From Sphingopyxis indica (lineage in GTDB: Bacteria > Pseudomonadota > Alphaproteobacteria > Sphingomonadales > Sphingomonadaceae), in assembly GCF_900188185.1 (NCBI RefSeq), contig NZ_FZPA01000003.1, forward strand, positions 186,001 to 250,000: a DNA stretch of 64,000 nt. The letters run 5' to 3'. The notes beneath the pieces were generated by a model, which ran no database searches, was not told the DNA's origin, and was given only the letters and a program-made list of their open reading frames with translations. A program made the position numbers and the translations under genes. Shown in pieces: positions 35,327 through 45,665 of the stretch; positions within the stretch are counted from its first letter, which is position 1; every line of letters begins with the position of its first letter.

Positions 35327-35564
35327 TTGCGCCAGACAGCCCGCTGGCGAGGCGTCGGCGTGCGGCAGGGGCTGGTTGCCCCTGCAAGCGACGCAACGCT
35401 GTCCAGCGGGCTGTCTGGCGCAACCGCCCGGCGGCGGGCCGATTTTGGCCCATCGCAGCGTCGCTCGTCGCGCACGATGTCCCGCATCGCACGGCTCCTC
35501 GCTTCTCGCGCCGGGCCAAAATCGGCTCCGTCCCGGCGACCCAGATTGGTCGAAAACTGCTCTA
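35293..35564. repeat. 272-bp element, family E copy 2, between arsR and its partner
   Basis: The termini 35293-35320 and 35537-35564 are perfect 28-bp inverted repeats beginning TAGAGCAGTTTTCGACCA. Two inner arms are GCCAGACAGCCCGCTGG/CCAGCGGGCTGTCTGGC and GCCGATTTTGGCCC/GGGCCAAAATCGGC. The conserved core GCACGATG..CCGCATCGC matches the 265-bp element at 15208. It splits the usual arsR-SRPBCC operon, replaces the end of arsR, and carries no gene. Confidence 0.9.
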
Positions 35565-35602
35565 AGACACCCCTCCCCCCCGAAAGACGAAGGAGAATGA
35601 CG

Positions 35603-36136
35603 ATGACTGCCATGCTGACTGAAGACGATTATGGCGTGCTCGCCGAGCCTGCGACGCTGAAGATCGAGCGCCTGCTGCCCGGCCCGATCGACCGCGTCTG
35701 GACCTATCTGGTCGACGGCGAGCTTCGCCGCCAGTGGCTCGCCGCGGGCGCGATGGAGCAGCAGGTCGGCGCGCCGGTCGAACTCGTCTGGCGCAACGAC
35801 GAGCTCACCGACCCGCCGGGCCAGCGTCCCGACGAGATGGCCGAAGAGCATCGGATGACCTGCGAAGTCATCGAGATCGACCCGCCGCACAAGCTCGCGA
35901 TCAGCTGGGGCAGCACCGGCGGCGTGACCTTCACCCTGGCCGAGAAAGGCGACGAGGTGCTGCTGACGCTGGTCCACAAGCGCGTCGAGGACAGCGCGGT
36001 GCTGCTCAACGTCAGCGCCGGCTGGCACGCCCATATCGACGTCCTCGAAGCGCGGCTGCGCGGCACGGCGCCGGCGCCGCACTGGGACAATTGGGCGCAG
36101 CTGCGCAGCGATTATGCCGAACGCTTTTTCGGCTGA
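35603..36136 (+). CDS. SRPBCC / AHSA1-domain protein
   Basis: 177 residues of the START/Bet v1-like fold: LKIERLLPGPIDRVWTYLVDGELRRQWLAAG at the N-terminus, PPHKLAISWGSTGGVTFTLAEKGDEVLLTLVHKRV, and a C-terminal helix GWHAHIDVLEARLRG. Such proteins bind small hydrophobic ligands and are commonly paired with ArsR regulators. AGGAG at 35591-35595 favours the ATG at 35603 (7-nt spacing) over the ATG at 35597. Normally co-transcribed with arsR; here a 272-bp palindrome lies between. Confidence 0.85.
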   Translation: MTAMLTEDDYGVLAEPATLKIERLLPGPIDRVWTYLVDGELRRQWLAAGAMEQQVGAPVELVWRNDELTDPPGQRPDEMAEEHRMTCEVIEIDPPHKLAISWGSTGGVTFTLAEKGDEVLLTLVHKRVEDSAVLLNVSAGWHAHIDVLEARLRGTAPAPHWDNWAQLRSDYAERFFG

Positions 36137-36177
36137 GGCGCGATACGAAGGACCGCTTGCGGGCGGTTGCGGAGGTT

Positions 36178-36303
36178 CTTAAGCCCCTCCTCTTCAGAGG
36201 AGGGGTTTGGGGTGGTGGGCACCGGTGAAGGCGCACCACCCCGCTGCGACTAACGCGCAAAGCGCGTAAGTCTCGCTGCCCCTCCTCTGAAGAGGAGGGG
36301 TTT
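36178..36303. repeat. Palindromic element, family A variant
   Basis: CCCCTCCTCTTCAGAGGAGG at the left and CCCCTCCTCTGAAGAGGAGG at the right are hairpins. The spacer contains GGTGGTG/CACCACC and ACGCGC-AAA-GCGCGT stems, and the segment CGCTGCGACTAACGCGC matches, in reverse, the spacer of the copy at 63736-63854. It lies between the SRPBCC gene and the pnp terminator. Confidence 0.87.
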
Positions 36304-36344
36304 GGTCAAACGGCCGTTTCCCACCCCAAGGCCGACGCTCGCAG

Positions 36345-36376
36345 CACAAAAAAGGGGCCGCTTTCGCGGCCCCTTT
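36345..36376 (-). terminator. Rho-independent terminator of pnp
   Basis: The hairpin AAAGGGGCCGC-TTTC-GCGGCCCCTTT (36351-36376) is followed on the minus strand by a run of T (36353-36348), 20 bases past the pnp stop. It is nearly symmetric, so it can also stop transcripts arriving from the SRPBCC gene on the other strand. Confidence 0.88.
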
Positions 36377-36396
36377 GCTTTTCGATCCCGAAGCGA

Positions 36397-38706
<2,310 letters not shown>

Positions 38707-38864
38707 TTGGTTTCCTTCGCCCGCCGGGCCCTATGCCGGGCGGGGCCTCTGTTTTCCGGGCAGTCCGGCCCGGACGGTGTGGGGCGTCTGTCTGCCCCGA
38801 TGGCGGACCCGCCGGATGCGGGAAAGCCCCTTATGGCATGCACATTTCGCGCAGACCAATATGA

Positions 38865-38891
38865 CAGCGGCCCCGGATGCCGGGGCCGCTG
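38865..38891. promoter_or_regulatory. 12-bp GC hairpin between rpsO and pnp
   Basis: CAGCGGCCCCGG-ATG-CCGGGGCCGCTG, seven bases after the rpsO stop on the minus strand. No T run follows on that strand, so it is a weak terminator. By analogy with the RNase III-processed rpsO-pnp hairpin of enteric bacteria, it may be a processing or protective stem (inference). Confidence 0.6.
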
Positions 38892-38898
38892 AAAATTC

Positions 38899-39168
38899 TT
38901 ATTTGCGAAGTCCGAGCTTCGCGATGAGGTCGGTGTAGCGGCCCTCATCCTTCTTTTTCAGATAGTCGAGCAGGCTGCGGCGCTTGTTGACCATCATCAG
39001 CAGCCCGCGGCGGCTGTGATTGTCCTTGTGGTGCGACTTGAAATGCTCGGTCAGCGTGTTGATGCGGTCGGTCAGAATCGCGACCTGCACCTCGGGCGAA
39101 CCCGTATCGCCCTTTTCGCGGGCATGTTCCTTGATGAGCTCGGCCTTGCGCTCGGCGGTAATCGACAT
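38899..39168 (-). CDS. rpsO: 30S ribosomal protein uS15
   Basis: 89 residues, the standard length. It begins [36 protein letters not shown] and has the conserved [33 protein letters not shown] motif that contacts 16S rRNA helix 22. It is 24 bp downstream of truB and 192 bp upstream of pnp, part of the leftward superoperon starting at rimP. Confidence 0.97.
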   Translation of the reverse strand: MSITAERKAELIKEHAREKGDTGSPEVQVAILTDRINTLTEHFKSHHKDNHSRRGLLMMVNKRRSLLDYLKKKDEGRYTDLIAKLGLRK

Positions 39169-39192
39169 GTGCTTCTTCCTTCGAACATCGCT

Positions 39193-40194
39193 TTAGAGAT
39201 TGAAGCCCCGCACGACCTTCAGCGTTCCCGCCGAAACCTCTATCAGCGCGACGGGCCGCTTTTCGCTGTCCCGTCCCCAATAGAGCCCGTCTTGCGTGCT
39301 TCCCCCGGTCCAGACGCGACCCTGACGGATCGCCCCTGCCGCTTCCGGGGAGAGGTCCAGAGCCGGGATGTCGACCAGCCCTGCCTCGAGCGGCAGAATC
39401 ACATCTGATTGCGCGGCGCCTTGGCCGAACGCGTTCAATTTGTCCAGCGAAATCGCCTGATCGAGCGCGAATGGCCCCGCTTTCGTGCGGCGAAGCATCG
39501 TCACATGGCCGACGGTTCCGAGCGCCCGGGCGATGTCGCGCGCGAGGCTGCGGATATAGGTGCCCTTCGATACATGGGCAGTGAGGGTGATGCTCTCCAA
39601 TTCCTCCCCGGTACGGGGAGGGGGACCGCCCGAAGGGTGGTGGAGGGGGGGCGCAGCATCAACCGAAGCCTCAGGCCGCCAACCCCCTCCGTCAGCGCTT
39701 CGCGCCGCCACCTCCCCACAAGTGGGGAGGATTTGAAGCGAATGGATCGTCACCCCCCGCGCCTTCATCGCGACCGCCTCGCCCTTGCGCGCGCGGTCAT
39801 AGGCGCGCTGTCCGTCGACCTTGATCGCCGAAAAGGCCGGCGGCACCTGTTCGATCGCACCGGTGAAGCGCGGCAGCACCGCCTCGACCTCGGCCAGCGT
39901 CGGCCGGACCTCGCTGGTCGCCACCACCTCGCCCTCGGCATCGAGCCCCGCGGTTTCGGTCCCGAACGCGACGGTGAAATCATAGACTTTGCTCGCATCG
40001 AGCATCCGCCCGGTGAGCTTGGTCGCCTCGCCCAGGGCGATCGGCAGCACGCCCGACGCGAGCGGGTCGAGCGTCCCGCCGTGGCCGACTTTGACCTTGC
40101 CGAGCCCCGCCTCGCGGCACACGCGCTTGACCGCGCCCACCGCCTGCGTCGAGCCGAGGCCCACCGGTTTGTCGAGAATGACCCAGCCGTTCAT
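39193..40194 (-). CDS. truB: tRNA pseudouridine(55) synthase with an in-frame palindromic-element insertion
   Basis: Converts U55 of the tRNA T-loop to pseudouridine. The catalytic Asp is in HGGTLDPLASGVLPIALG (Asp43); also DKPVGLGSTQAVGAVKR, KVYDFTVAFGTET, PPAFSAIKVDGQRAYDRARKG and VSKGTYIRSLARDI. At 333 residues it is about 30-45 longer than typical. Residues about 155-200 (ILPTCGEVAARS ... PPPRTGEELE) come from a family B palindrome placed between the strands TIHSLQ and SITLTAHVSKG. The catalytic core on both sides is intact, so it is probably functional. Confidence 0.95.
   Translation of the reverse strand: MNGWVILDKPVGLGSTQAVGAVKRVCREAGLGKVKVGHGGTLDPLASGVLPIALGEATKLTGRMLDASKVYDFTVAFGTETAGLDAEGEVVATSEVRPTLAEVEAVLPRFTGAIEQVPPAFSAIKVDGQRAYDRARKGEAVAMKARGVTIHSLQILPTCGEVAARSADGGGWRPEASVDAAPPLHHPSGGPPPRTGEELESITLTAHVSKGTYIRSLARDIARALGTVGHVTMLRRTKAGPFALDQAISLDKLNAFGQGAAQSDVILPLEAGLVDIPALDLSPEAAGAIRQGRVWTGGSTQDGLYWGRDSEKRPVALIEVSAGTLKVVRGFNL
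39595..39738. repeat. Palindromic element, family B, inside truB
   Basis: In reverse orientation it reads CCTCCCCACTTGTGGGGAGG, GGCGCGAAGCGCTGACGGAG, then CCCCTCCACCACCCTTCGGG and CCTCCCCGTACCGGGGAGG. It matches the intergenic element at 3866-4005 block for block, with paired changes in the terminal hairpins (GCTTGC versus ACTTGT and GTAC). It adds 46 codons to truB without a stop. Confidence 0.9.
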
Positions 40195-40226
40195 GCGCCG
40201 CGGCTAGGGCGCATGGGCCGGGCTTG

Positions 40227-40643
40227 TCAATTTGCCTTCGATTTTTCGGCCTTGTCGCCCGCGATGTCCTTGCTCTTGTCGCGCTTCGACGGCGGCGGTG
40301 CGGAGTTGACGAACGAGACGAGCGGGCAGCGCTCGCCGCGCACGATCAGCGTCGCGAACCGGTCGAGCCGCGACGCGCCGCGCGTTTCGAAGCCGATCGC
40401 ATGGGCAAAATCGAGGTCGCGGCAAAGCCCCGCGAACTGGCCGTAATACCAATCGCCGTGACGGTCCTGAATCCACACGCCGCGATCGTCGTCGCCTTCC
40501 CAGTTGCGGATCGTCGAATCGCTCGGGAAGACGATGCTCGCCTCAGCACCGATTTCGCGCACGGGCTTGCCGGGCTCGTCGGCCGCCGCTGCCGAAAGGG
40601 GAAGCAGACCGGCGGCCAGGGAGAGTGCGAGATTCCGTATCAT
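40227..40643 (-). CDS. Exported conserved protein (DUF6491-like), 138 residues
   Basis: Signal peptide about residues 1-21 (LALSLAAGLLPLSAAAA). The mature part has FPSDSTIRNWEGDDDRGVWIQDRHGDWYYGQFAGLCRDLDFAHAIGFETRG and ERCPLVSF, with two cysteines that could pair, the pattern of a small periplasmic family common in sphingomonads. The tail is Lys/Ser-rich. Function unknown. It lies between an acetyltransferase gene and truB in the superoperon. Confidence 0.7.
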   Translation of the reverse strand: MIRNLALSLAAGLLPLSAAAADEPGKPVREIGAEASIVFPSDSTIRNWEGDDDRGVWIQDRHGDWYYGQFAGLCRDLDFAHAIGFETRGASRLDRFATLIVRGERCPLVSFVNSAPPPSKRDKSKDIAGDKAEKSKAN

Positions 40644-40689
40644 GCGGGCGCGTCTAGCAGGGCGCGGCTGAACAAAGGCTGACCCAGCC

Positions 40690-40716
40690 TTCCCCCTCCT
40701 CTTCAGAGGAGGGGCT
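40690..40716. repeat. Single family A hairpin overlapping an acetyltransferase stop codon
   Basis: CCCCTCCTCTTCAGAGGAGG followed by GGCTTAAGCG: the same hairpin and TTAAGC edge as the element at 36178-36303, but with only one of its two hairpins. The TAA stop of the acetyltransferase gene falls in the TTAAGC edge. Confidence 0.75.
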
Positions 40717-41258
40717 TAAGCGCCCGTTACCCACTCCTCCGCCAGCAACGACCAGAGCCCGGTGTCGCGCACATGCCCGGTCCAGGTGATCCGCTCGGCG
40801 CGCAGCACAGCTTCCTTCGTGCAGCCGAGCTTCGCGACGGCGGCCTGGCTTCGCGCATTACGCTCGTCGATGCGGAATTCGACGCGGCGGATGCCCACCG
40901 CGAAGGCGTGATCCAGCATCAGCGCCTTCACGCGGCCATTGAACCCGGTGCCGCGCGCATCGGGGTGGATATAGCTGTTGCCGAGCTCGATCGTCTGCGC
41001 CGACACGTCGGGACGCAGCCAGGCGGTCATGCCGACGACCCGGTCGCCGTCGAGGATCGCATAGGGCATACGGCTTTCGTGCCCGACCAGCGCATCGAAG
41101 CTCGCGTCGAAATGATCGGGGTCGAAGCTCGACGAATAGATCGGCCAGATGTCGGCATCGGCGGCGCACGCCGCACGCAGTCCCTCGCGGTGCGGCTCGG
41201 CGAGCTTGACGAGACGAAGATCGCCGTCGGCGAGTTCGACATAGAGGCGGTCAAGCAT
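40716..41258 (-). CDS. GNAT N-acetyltransferase (RimJ/RimL-like)
   Basis: 180 residues. The acetyl-CoA fold is typical of the RimJ/RimL/YdaF branch: LRLVKLAEPHREGLRAACAADADIWPIY, NSYIHPDARGTGFNGRVKALMLDHAF (motif A) and RRVEFRIDERNARSQAAVAKLGCTKEAVLR. The acceptor may be a protein N-terminus or a small amine; unknown. The start overlaps the tdk stop by eight bases. The stop lies at the edge of a palindromic hairpin. Confidence 0.85.
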   Translation of the reverse strand: MLDRLYVELADGDLRLVKLAEPHREGLRAACAADADIWPIYSSSFDPDHFDASFDALVGHESRMPYAILDGDRVVGMTAWLRPDVSAQTIELGNSYIHPDARGTGFNGRVKALMLDHAFAVGIRRVEFRIDERNARSQAAVAKLGCTKEAVLRAERITWTGHVRDTGLWSLLAEEWVTGA

Positions 41259-41853
41259 CGGCGGGCGCCTTTGCGGCGGCGCGCCGCTTTTCCATGAAGT
41301 GCCGCCGGCACATCGCGACATAGCGGTCGTTGCCGCCGATCTCGGTCTGCGCGCCCTCGACCACCGCATGCCCATCGCCGTCGACGCGCAAGTTCATCGT
41401 CGCCTTGCGCCCGCATTCGCACACGGCCTTGAGTTCGACGAGCGCGTCGGCAAGGCCGAGCAGCGCCGCCGAACCCGGAAACAGGTTCGCGGCAAAATCG
41501 GTGCGCAGGCCATAGCAGAGCACCGGAATATCGGCCTCGTCGGCAAGCCGCGCGAGGTCGAGCACCTGATCGCGCGTCAGGAATTGCGCTTCATCGACGA
41601 GCACGCAGGCGAGCGGGCGCTGCCGGTTCTCGGCGCTCACCGCTTCCCACAAATCGCTTTCGGGATCGAATTTATGCGCCTCGGCGAGCAGGCCGATCCG
41701 GCTCGTGATCTGGCCCGCACCATAGCGATCGTCGAGCGCCGCGGTCCACAGCATCGTTTCCATACCGCGCTCGCGATAGTTGAAATCCGCCTGCAACAGC
41801 GTCGTCGATTTGCCGGCGTTCATGCTGGCATAATAGAAATAGAGCTTGGCCAT
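41251..41853 (-). CDS. tdk: Thymidine kinase
   Basis: Salvage enzyme phosphorylating thymidine with ATP; 200 residues. The P-loop is ASMNAGKSTTLLQ, Walker B-like ACVLVDEAQFLT, and the lid segment has CECGRKATMNLR plus a C-terminal CRRHF. The zinc-type CxxC spacing is partly kept (CECG, C.RRHF). The ATG at 41853 gives the family start (MAKLYFYYASMNAGKS). It sits between rbfA and an acetyltransferase gene inside the translation superoperon. Confidence 0.93.
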   Translation of the reverse strand: MAKLYFYYASMNAGKSTTLLQADFNYRERGMETMLWTAALDDRYGAGQITSRIGLLAEAHKFDPESDLWEAVSAENRQRPLACVLVDEAQFLTRDQVLDLARLADEADIPVLCYGLRTDFAANLFPGSAALLGLADALVELKAVCECGRKATMNLRVDGDGHAVVEGAQTEIGGNDRYVAMCRRHFMEKRRAAAKAPADA

Positions 41854-41903
41854 GGGCGCGCCATAGCGCGGCCGCACAGCCCGCGCCAGCCAGCCCGGGA
41901 ACC

Positions 41904-42302
41904 TCAGCCCTCGCCGCCCTCCAGATCGCGCGCGACCTTCGGGTCGCGCAACAGCTTGTCGATGTGGCTCGCCTCGTCGAAGCTTTCGTCGGGCAGGAAT
42001 TTCAGCTTCGCGGCATATTTCATGCGGATGCGATGCGCGACCTCGCGCTGGAGATAGGCGGTGTTGGTTCTGAGCGCCTTGATCACCGCATCCTCATCCT
42101 TGCCGAGCAGCGGCTTCACGAACACCGTCGCATGGCGCAGGTCGGGCGACATGCGCACTTCGGTGATGCTCACCGGATGCTTGGCGAGCACCTCGTCGTG
42201 GACGTCGCCGCGCTGGAGGATTTCGGACAGGACGTGGCGCACCTGCTCGCCGACGCGAAGCACGCGGACCGAGGGACCTTGGTTCTGATCATTATGACGC
42301 AT
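41904..42302 (-). CDS. rbfA: Ribosome-binding factor A
   Basis: Small KH-fold factor needed for late 30S maturation at low temperature; 132 residues. Seen are [26 protein letters not shown], the signature [20 protein letters not shown], and [39 protein letters not shown] lies nine bases before the ATG at 42302. It follows infB as usual. Confidence 0.95.
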   Translation of the reverse strand: MRHNDQNQGPSVRVLRVGEQVRHVLSEILQRGDVHDEVLAKHPVSITEVRMSPDLRHATVFVKPLLGKDEDAVIKALRTNTAYLQREVAHRIRMKYAAKLKFLPDESFDEASHIDKLLRDPKVARDLEGGEG

Positions 42303-42316
42303 CGGTTATGTCCTGC

Positions 42317-42343
42317 TGCACCCCCGCGCCGGGCGGGGGTGCA
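42317..42343. promoter_or_regulatory. 11-bp GC hairpin between infB and rbfA
   Basis: TGCACCCCCGC-GCCGG-GCGGGGGTGCA, ten bases past the infB stop and just ahead of the rbfA ribosome-binding site. There is no T run, so it is more likely a message-stabilising or partial-termination stem than a full terminator. Confidence 0.5.
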
Positions 42344-42353
42344 GGGATAGCTT

Positions 42354-44891
42354 TTACAACGTCCGTTCGCGTTCCTCGACCTCGAACACCTCGAGATGGT
42401 CGCCCGGCTTGATGTCGTTGGTGTCGGCCAGCACGACGCCGCATTCGAGGCCCGCGCGCACTTCGGCGACGTCGTCCTTGAAGCGGCGCAGCGAGGCGAT
42501 CGTCGTCGCCGAGACGATGACGTCCTCGCGCGTGAGGCGCGCGTGGAGCCCCTTGCGGATGACGCCTTCGAGCACCAGCAGGCCCGCCGCCTTGTCGCGC
42601 TTTCCGGCCGGGAAGACTTCCTTGACCTCGGCGCGGCCGACGACGGTTTCGACGCGTTCCGGACCCAGTTCGCCCGCCATCTCCTTCGCGATTTCCTCGG
42701 TCAGGTGATAGATGACGTCATAATAGAGGAAGCGCACCTTCTCGCGGTTCGCGATCTCGCGCGCCTTGGCGTTCGGGCGGACGTTGAAGCCGATGATCGG
42801 CGCCCCCGTCGAGGCCGCGAGCGTCACGTCGCTTTCGGTGATCGCGCCGGCACCCGAATGGAGCACGCGCACGCGGATCTCGTCGGTCGAGAGCTTGCCC
42901 AGCGCGTTGACGATCGCCTCGACCGAGCCCTGCACGTCGGCCTTGATGACCACCGGAAACTCGATGACATTGGCCTTGTCGGCGAGCGCCGAGAACATGC
43001 CTTCGAGGCTGACCGGCGCCTGCGCCGTCCGCTTCTTCAATGCCTGTTCCTGGCGATAGGCGGCGACTTCGCGGGCGCGCGCCTCATTCTCGACGACGGT
43101 CAGCGTGTCGCCCGCCATCGGCACGCCGCCGAGCCCGAGCACCTCGACCGGCATCGACGGACCCGCCGATTTCACCTGCTTGCCCTGATCGTCGATCAGC
43201 GCACGGACGCGGCCGCTTTCGGCGCCGCAGACGAAGACGTCGCCGACCTTCAGCGTCCCGCGGCGGACGAGGATCGTCGCCACCGGGCCGCGGCCCTTGT
43301 CGAGCTTCGCCTCGACCACCGTGCCCTCGGCATTGCGGTCGGGGTTCGCTTTCAGCTCCATGATCTCGGCCTGCAGCGCGATCGCGTCGAGCAGCTTGTC
43401 GAGGTTCAGCTTCTTGAGCGCCGAAACCTCGACGTCCTGCACGTCGCCGCCCATGGCTTCGACGATGATCTCGTGCTCGAGCAGGCGCTCGCGCACCCGC
43501 TGCGGGTTGGCGCCGTCCTTGTCGATCTTGTTGATCGCGACGATGATCGGGACTCCCGCCGCCTTGGCGTGGTTGATCGATTCGATCGTCTGCGGCTTGA
43601 TGCCATCGTCGGCCGCGACCACCAGGATCGCGATGTCGGTGACGTTCGCACCGCGCGCACGCATCTCGGTGAAGGCTTCGTGGCCCGGCGTGTCGAGGAA
43701 GGTGATGACGCTGCCGTCCTTTGCTTTCACCTGATAGGCGCCGATATGCTGGGTGATGCCGCCGGCCTCGCCCGCCTGCACGTTCGCGCCGCGCAGCGCG
43801 TCGAGCAGGCTGGTCTTGCCATGGTCGACATGGCCCATGATCGTGACCACCGGCGCCCGCGGCTTCAGCGCCTCGGGCGCATCGACGTCCTCGTCGTGGC
43901 GGATGTCGACGTCGGCTTCGCTGACGCGCTTGATCTCGTGCCCGAACTCGGTGACGAGCAGCTCGGCGGTGTCCTGGTCGATCGTCTGGTTGACGGTGAC
44001 CATCATGCCCATCTTGAACAGCGCCTTGACCAGATCGGCGCCCTTTTCGGCCATGCGGTTGGCGAGTTCCTGCACCGTGATCGTGTCGGGCACCACCACT
44101 TCGCGGACCTGCTTTTCGCGCGGACCCGACGACGGGGTCATATGCGCACGCTTTTCCTTCTCGCGGGCGCGCTTGAGCGCCGCGAGGCTGCGCGCACGCG
44201 CGCCCTCATCCTCGTTCAGCGCACGCGTGACGGTCAGCTTGCCCGACTGGCGGCGATGATCGCCGCGATGTTCCTTTTTCGGCTCGGGGCGCTTGGGCTC
44301 GGGACGCTTGGGCGGCTCGACCGGCGTGAAGCGGCGCGGCGCGGGGGCTGCGGTCGCGGCACGCGGCGCGGCCTCTTCCTTCTTCGCCTCGGCGGGCGCG
44401 GGGGCCTCGGCGGCCGGCGCGGCTTCGGGCGCGGCCTTGGCCTCTTCTTCCGGCTTGGCCTCTTCCTGCTTCGCTTCGGCGGCGCGCGCCTTTTCCTCTT
44501 CGATCGCCTTCGCACGCTCGGCCTCTTCGCGGCGGCGCGCGTCCTCGAGCGCCGCGAGGCGTGCTTCCTCGGCCTCGCGCAGCAGCTGCGCCTGGCGCTC
44601 CTGGCGCGACATCAGGCTGTCGGCCTCGCTCTTGCGCGGCGCGGCGGGCTTCGGCGCCGCGGGCTTGGGCGCAGCGGCGGGCGCGGGTGCGGGCGCTTCC
44701 TTCGCCTCTTCGGCCTCGGGCGCGCTCGGAGTTTCGCCGGGACGGCCGATGACGCGGCGGCGCTTCACCTCGACCACCACCGTGTTGCGGCGGCCGTGGC
44801 TGAATTGCTGCTGTACCTGGCCGGCCTCGACCGTCCGCTTGAGCCCCAGCGGCTTGCGGGTCAGAGTCGGCTTGTCCTGTTCGTCACTCAT
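42354..44891 (-). CDS. infB: Translation initiation factor IF-2
   Basis: GTPase that positions initiator tRNA on the 30S subunit; 845 residues. Residues 1-250 are a low-complexity Ala/Glu/Pro/Lys-rich N-terminal region with the IF2_N-like [23 protein letters not shown]. The G domain has [15 protein letters not shown] (G1), [15 protein letters not shown] (G3) and [12 protein letters not shown] (G4), followed by domains II-IV ending [16 protein letters not shown]. The start overlaps nothing; it lies 18 bp after ylxR. Confidence 0.96.
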   Translation of the reverse strand: MSDEQDKPTLTRKPLGLKRTVEAGQVQQQFSHGRRNTVVVEVKRRRVIGRPGETPSAPEAEEAKEAPAPAPAAAPKPAAPKPAAPRKSEADSLMSRQERQAQLLREAEEARLAALEDARRREEAERAKAIEEEKARAAEAKQEEAKPEEEAKAAPEAAPAAEAPAPAEAKKEEAAPRAATAAPAPRRFTPVEPPKRPEPKRPEPKKEHRGDHRRQSGKLTVTRALNEDEGARARSLAALKRAREKEKRAHMTPSSGPREKQVREVVVPDTITVQELANRMAEKGADLVKALFKMGMMVTVNQTIDQDTAELLVTEFGHEIKRVSEADVDIRHDEDVDAPEALKPRAPVVTIMGHVDHGKTSLLDALRGANVQAGEAGGITQHIGAYQVKAKDGSVITFLDTPGHEAFTEMRARGANVTDIAILVVAADDGIKPQTIESINHAKAAGVPIIVAINKIDKDGANPQRVRERLLEHEIIVEAMGGDVQDVEVSALKKLNLDKLLDAIALQAEIMELKANPDRNAEGTVVEAKLDKGRGPVATILVRRGTLKVGDVFVCGAESGRVRALIDDQGKQVKSAGPSMPVEVLGLGGVPMAGDTLTVVENEARAREVAAYRQEQALKKRTAQAPVSLEGMFSALADKANVIEFPVVIKADVQGSVEAIVNALGKLSTDEIRVRVLHSGAGAITESDVTLAASTGAPIIGFNVRPNAKAREIANREKVRFLYYDVIYHLTEEIAKEMAGELGPERVETVVGRAEVKEVFPAGKRDKAAGLLVLEGVIRKGLHARLTREDVIVSATTIASLRRFKDDVAEVRAGLECGVVLADTNDIKPGDHLEVFEVEERERTL

Positions 44892-44909
44892 CGAAAACCA
44901 AATATCCTT

Positions 44910-45665
44910 CTACGCGTCCGAAACGGCGGAGTCCGTGGACGCCGCCCCATTACCCGCCGTGCGGGAATCCGTATCGGGACCGCGGTTCGCCGCGTCCCTA
45001 AACCATCCGGTGAAAAACTGCCAGCGGGAGAGATGCGCCAGCACCCGGTCCGCGGCGCGGGCGTCGACAAGCGCCAGATGCACCGCATTTTCACGCCCCA
45101 ATGCCATAGATAGGGTGCTTCGGTCCACCGGCAAGACCGTGCCTTCGCGCCCCGAGCCCTCTTCATCCTCGCCGACGCGCCACGCCTGCGCCAGTTTCCG
45201 CCGCCCATCCTCGCCCGCATCGCGCGCGTGGAGAAGCAGGCGAACCTGTCCGCGCCGCGCCGCTTCCTCGATCCGCTCGCTGCCCGTGAGCAACGTCCCG
45301 GCGCGCGCCTCGAGCCCGAGCCGGCTCAGCGTCGCGCGTTCGAGCTGCGCGTCGATCCGCGCGCCGAGATCGTCGGGAATGACGAAAGCGCCCTCGTGCA
45401 GCGCGCGCGCGAGCCCGCCCTTGAGCTTGCCCTTCGCCTGCGCCGCCTCGAGCGTCGCACGGTCGACGCCGATCCATGCGCCGCGCCCCGGCGCCTTTGC
45501 CAGCACGTCGGGCGCAATCACGCCGTCGGGCCCGAGCGCGAGGCGCACGAGCCTTTCGGCCGGCGCCACGTCGCCGGTCACCACACAACGCCGCTCGGGC
45601 GCATGTTGGCCGCGCCCCTTTGCGCGGTCGGTGTCGCCTAGCTGATCATTGCGCGGGGTCCGCAT
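44910..45665 (-). CDS. YlxR/DUF448 RNA-binding protein with a C-terminal L7Ae-like part
   Basis: 251 residues. The N-terminal YlxR motif HAPERRCVVTGDVAPAERLVRLALGPDG and GRGAWIGVDRATLEAA (RGA[WY]) is followed from about residue 120 by an L7Ae/YlxQ-like domain (AGTLLTGSERIEEAARRGQVRLLLHARDAGEDGRRKL). In Firmicutes YlxR and YlxQ are separate genes in this operon, so this is a fusion. The ATG at 45665 overlaps the nusA 3' end by 20 bp. The C-terminal 40 residues are low complexity. Confidence 0.87.
   Translation of the reverse strand: MRTPRNDQLGDTDRAKGRGQHAPERRCVVTGDVAPAERLVRLALGPDGVIAPDVLAKAPGRGAWIGVDRATLEAAQAKGKLKGGLARALHEGAFVIPDDLGARIDAQLERATLSRLGLEARAGTLLTGSERIEEAARRGQVRLLLHARDAGEDGRRKLAQAWRVGEDEEGSGREGTVLPVDRSTLSMALGRENAVHLALVDARAADRVLAHLSRWQFFTGWFRDAANRGPDTDSRTAGNGAASTDSAVSDA

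Noticed and set aside
42396-45113. A 905-codon open frame on the plus strand over infB and ylxR
   Set aside because: Antisense to clearly conserved genes. High-GC codon structure keeps opposite frames open, and the product is low-complexity Arg/Asp/His-rich.
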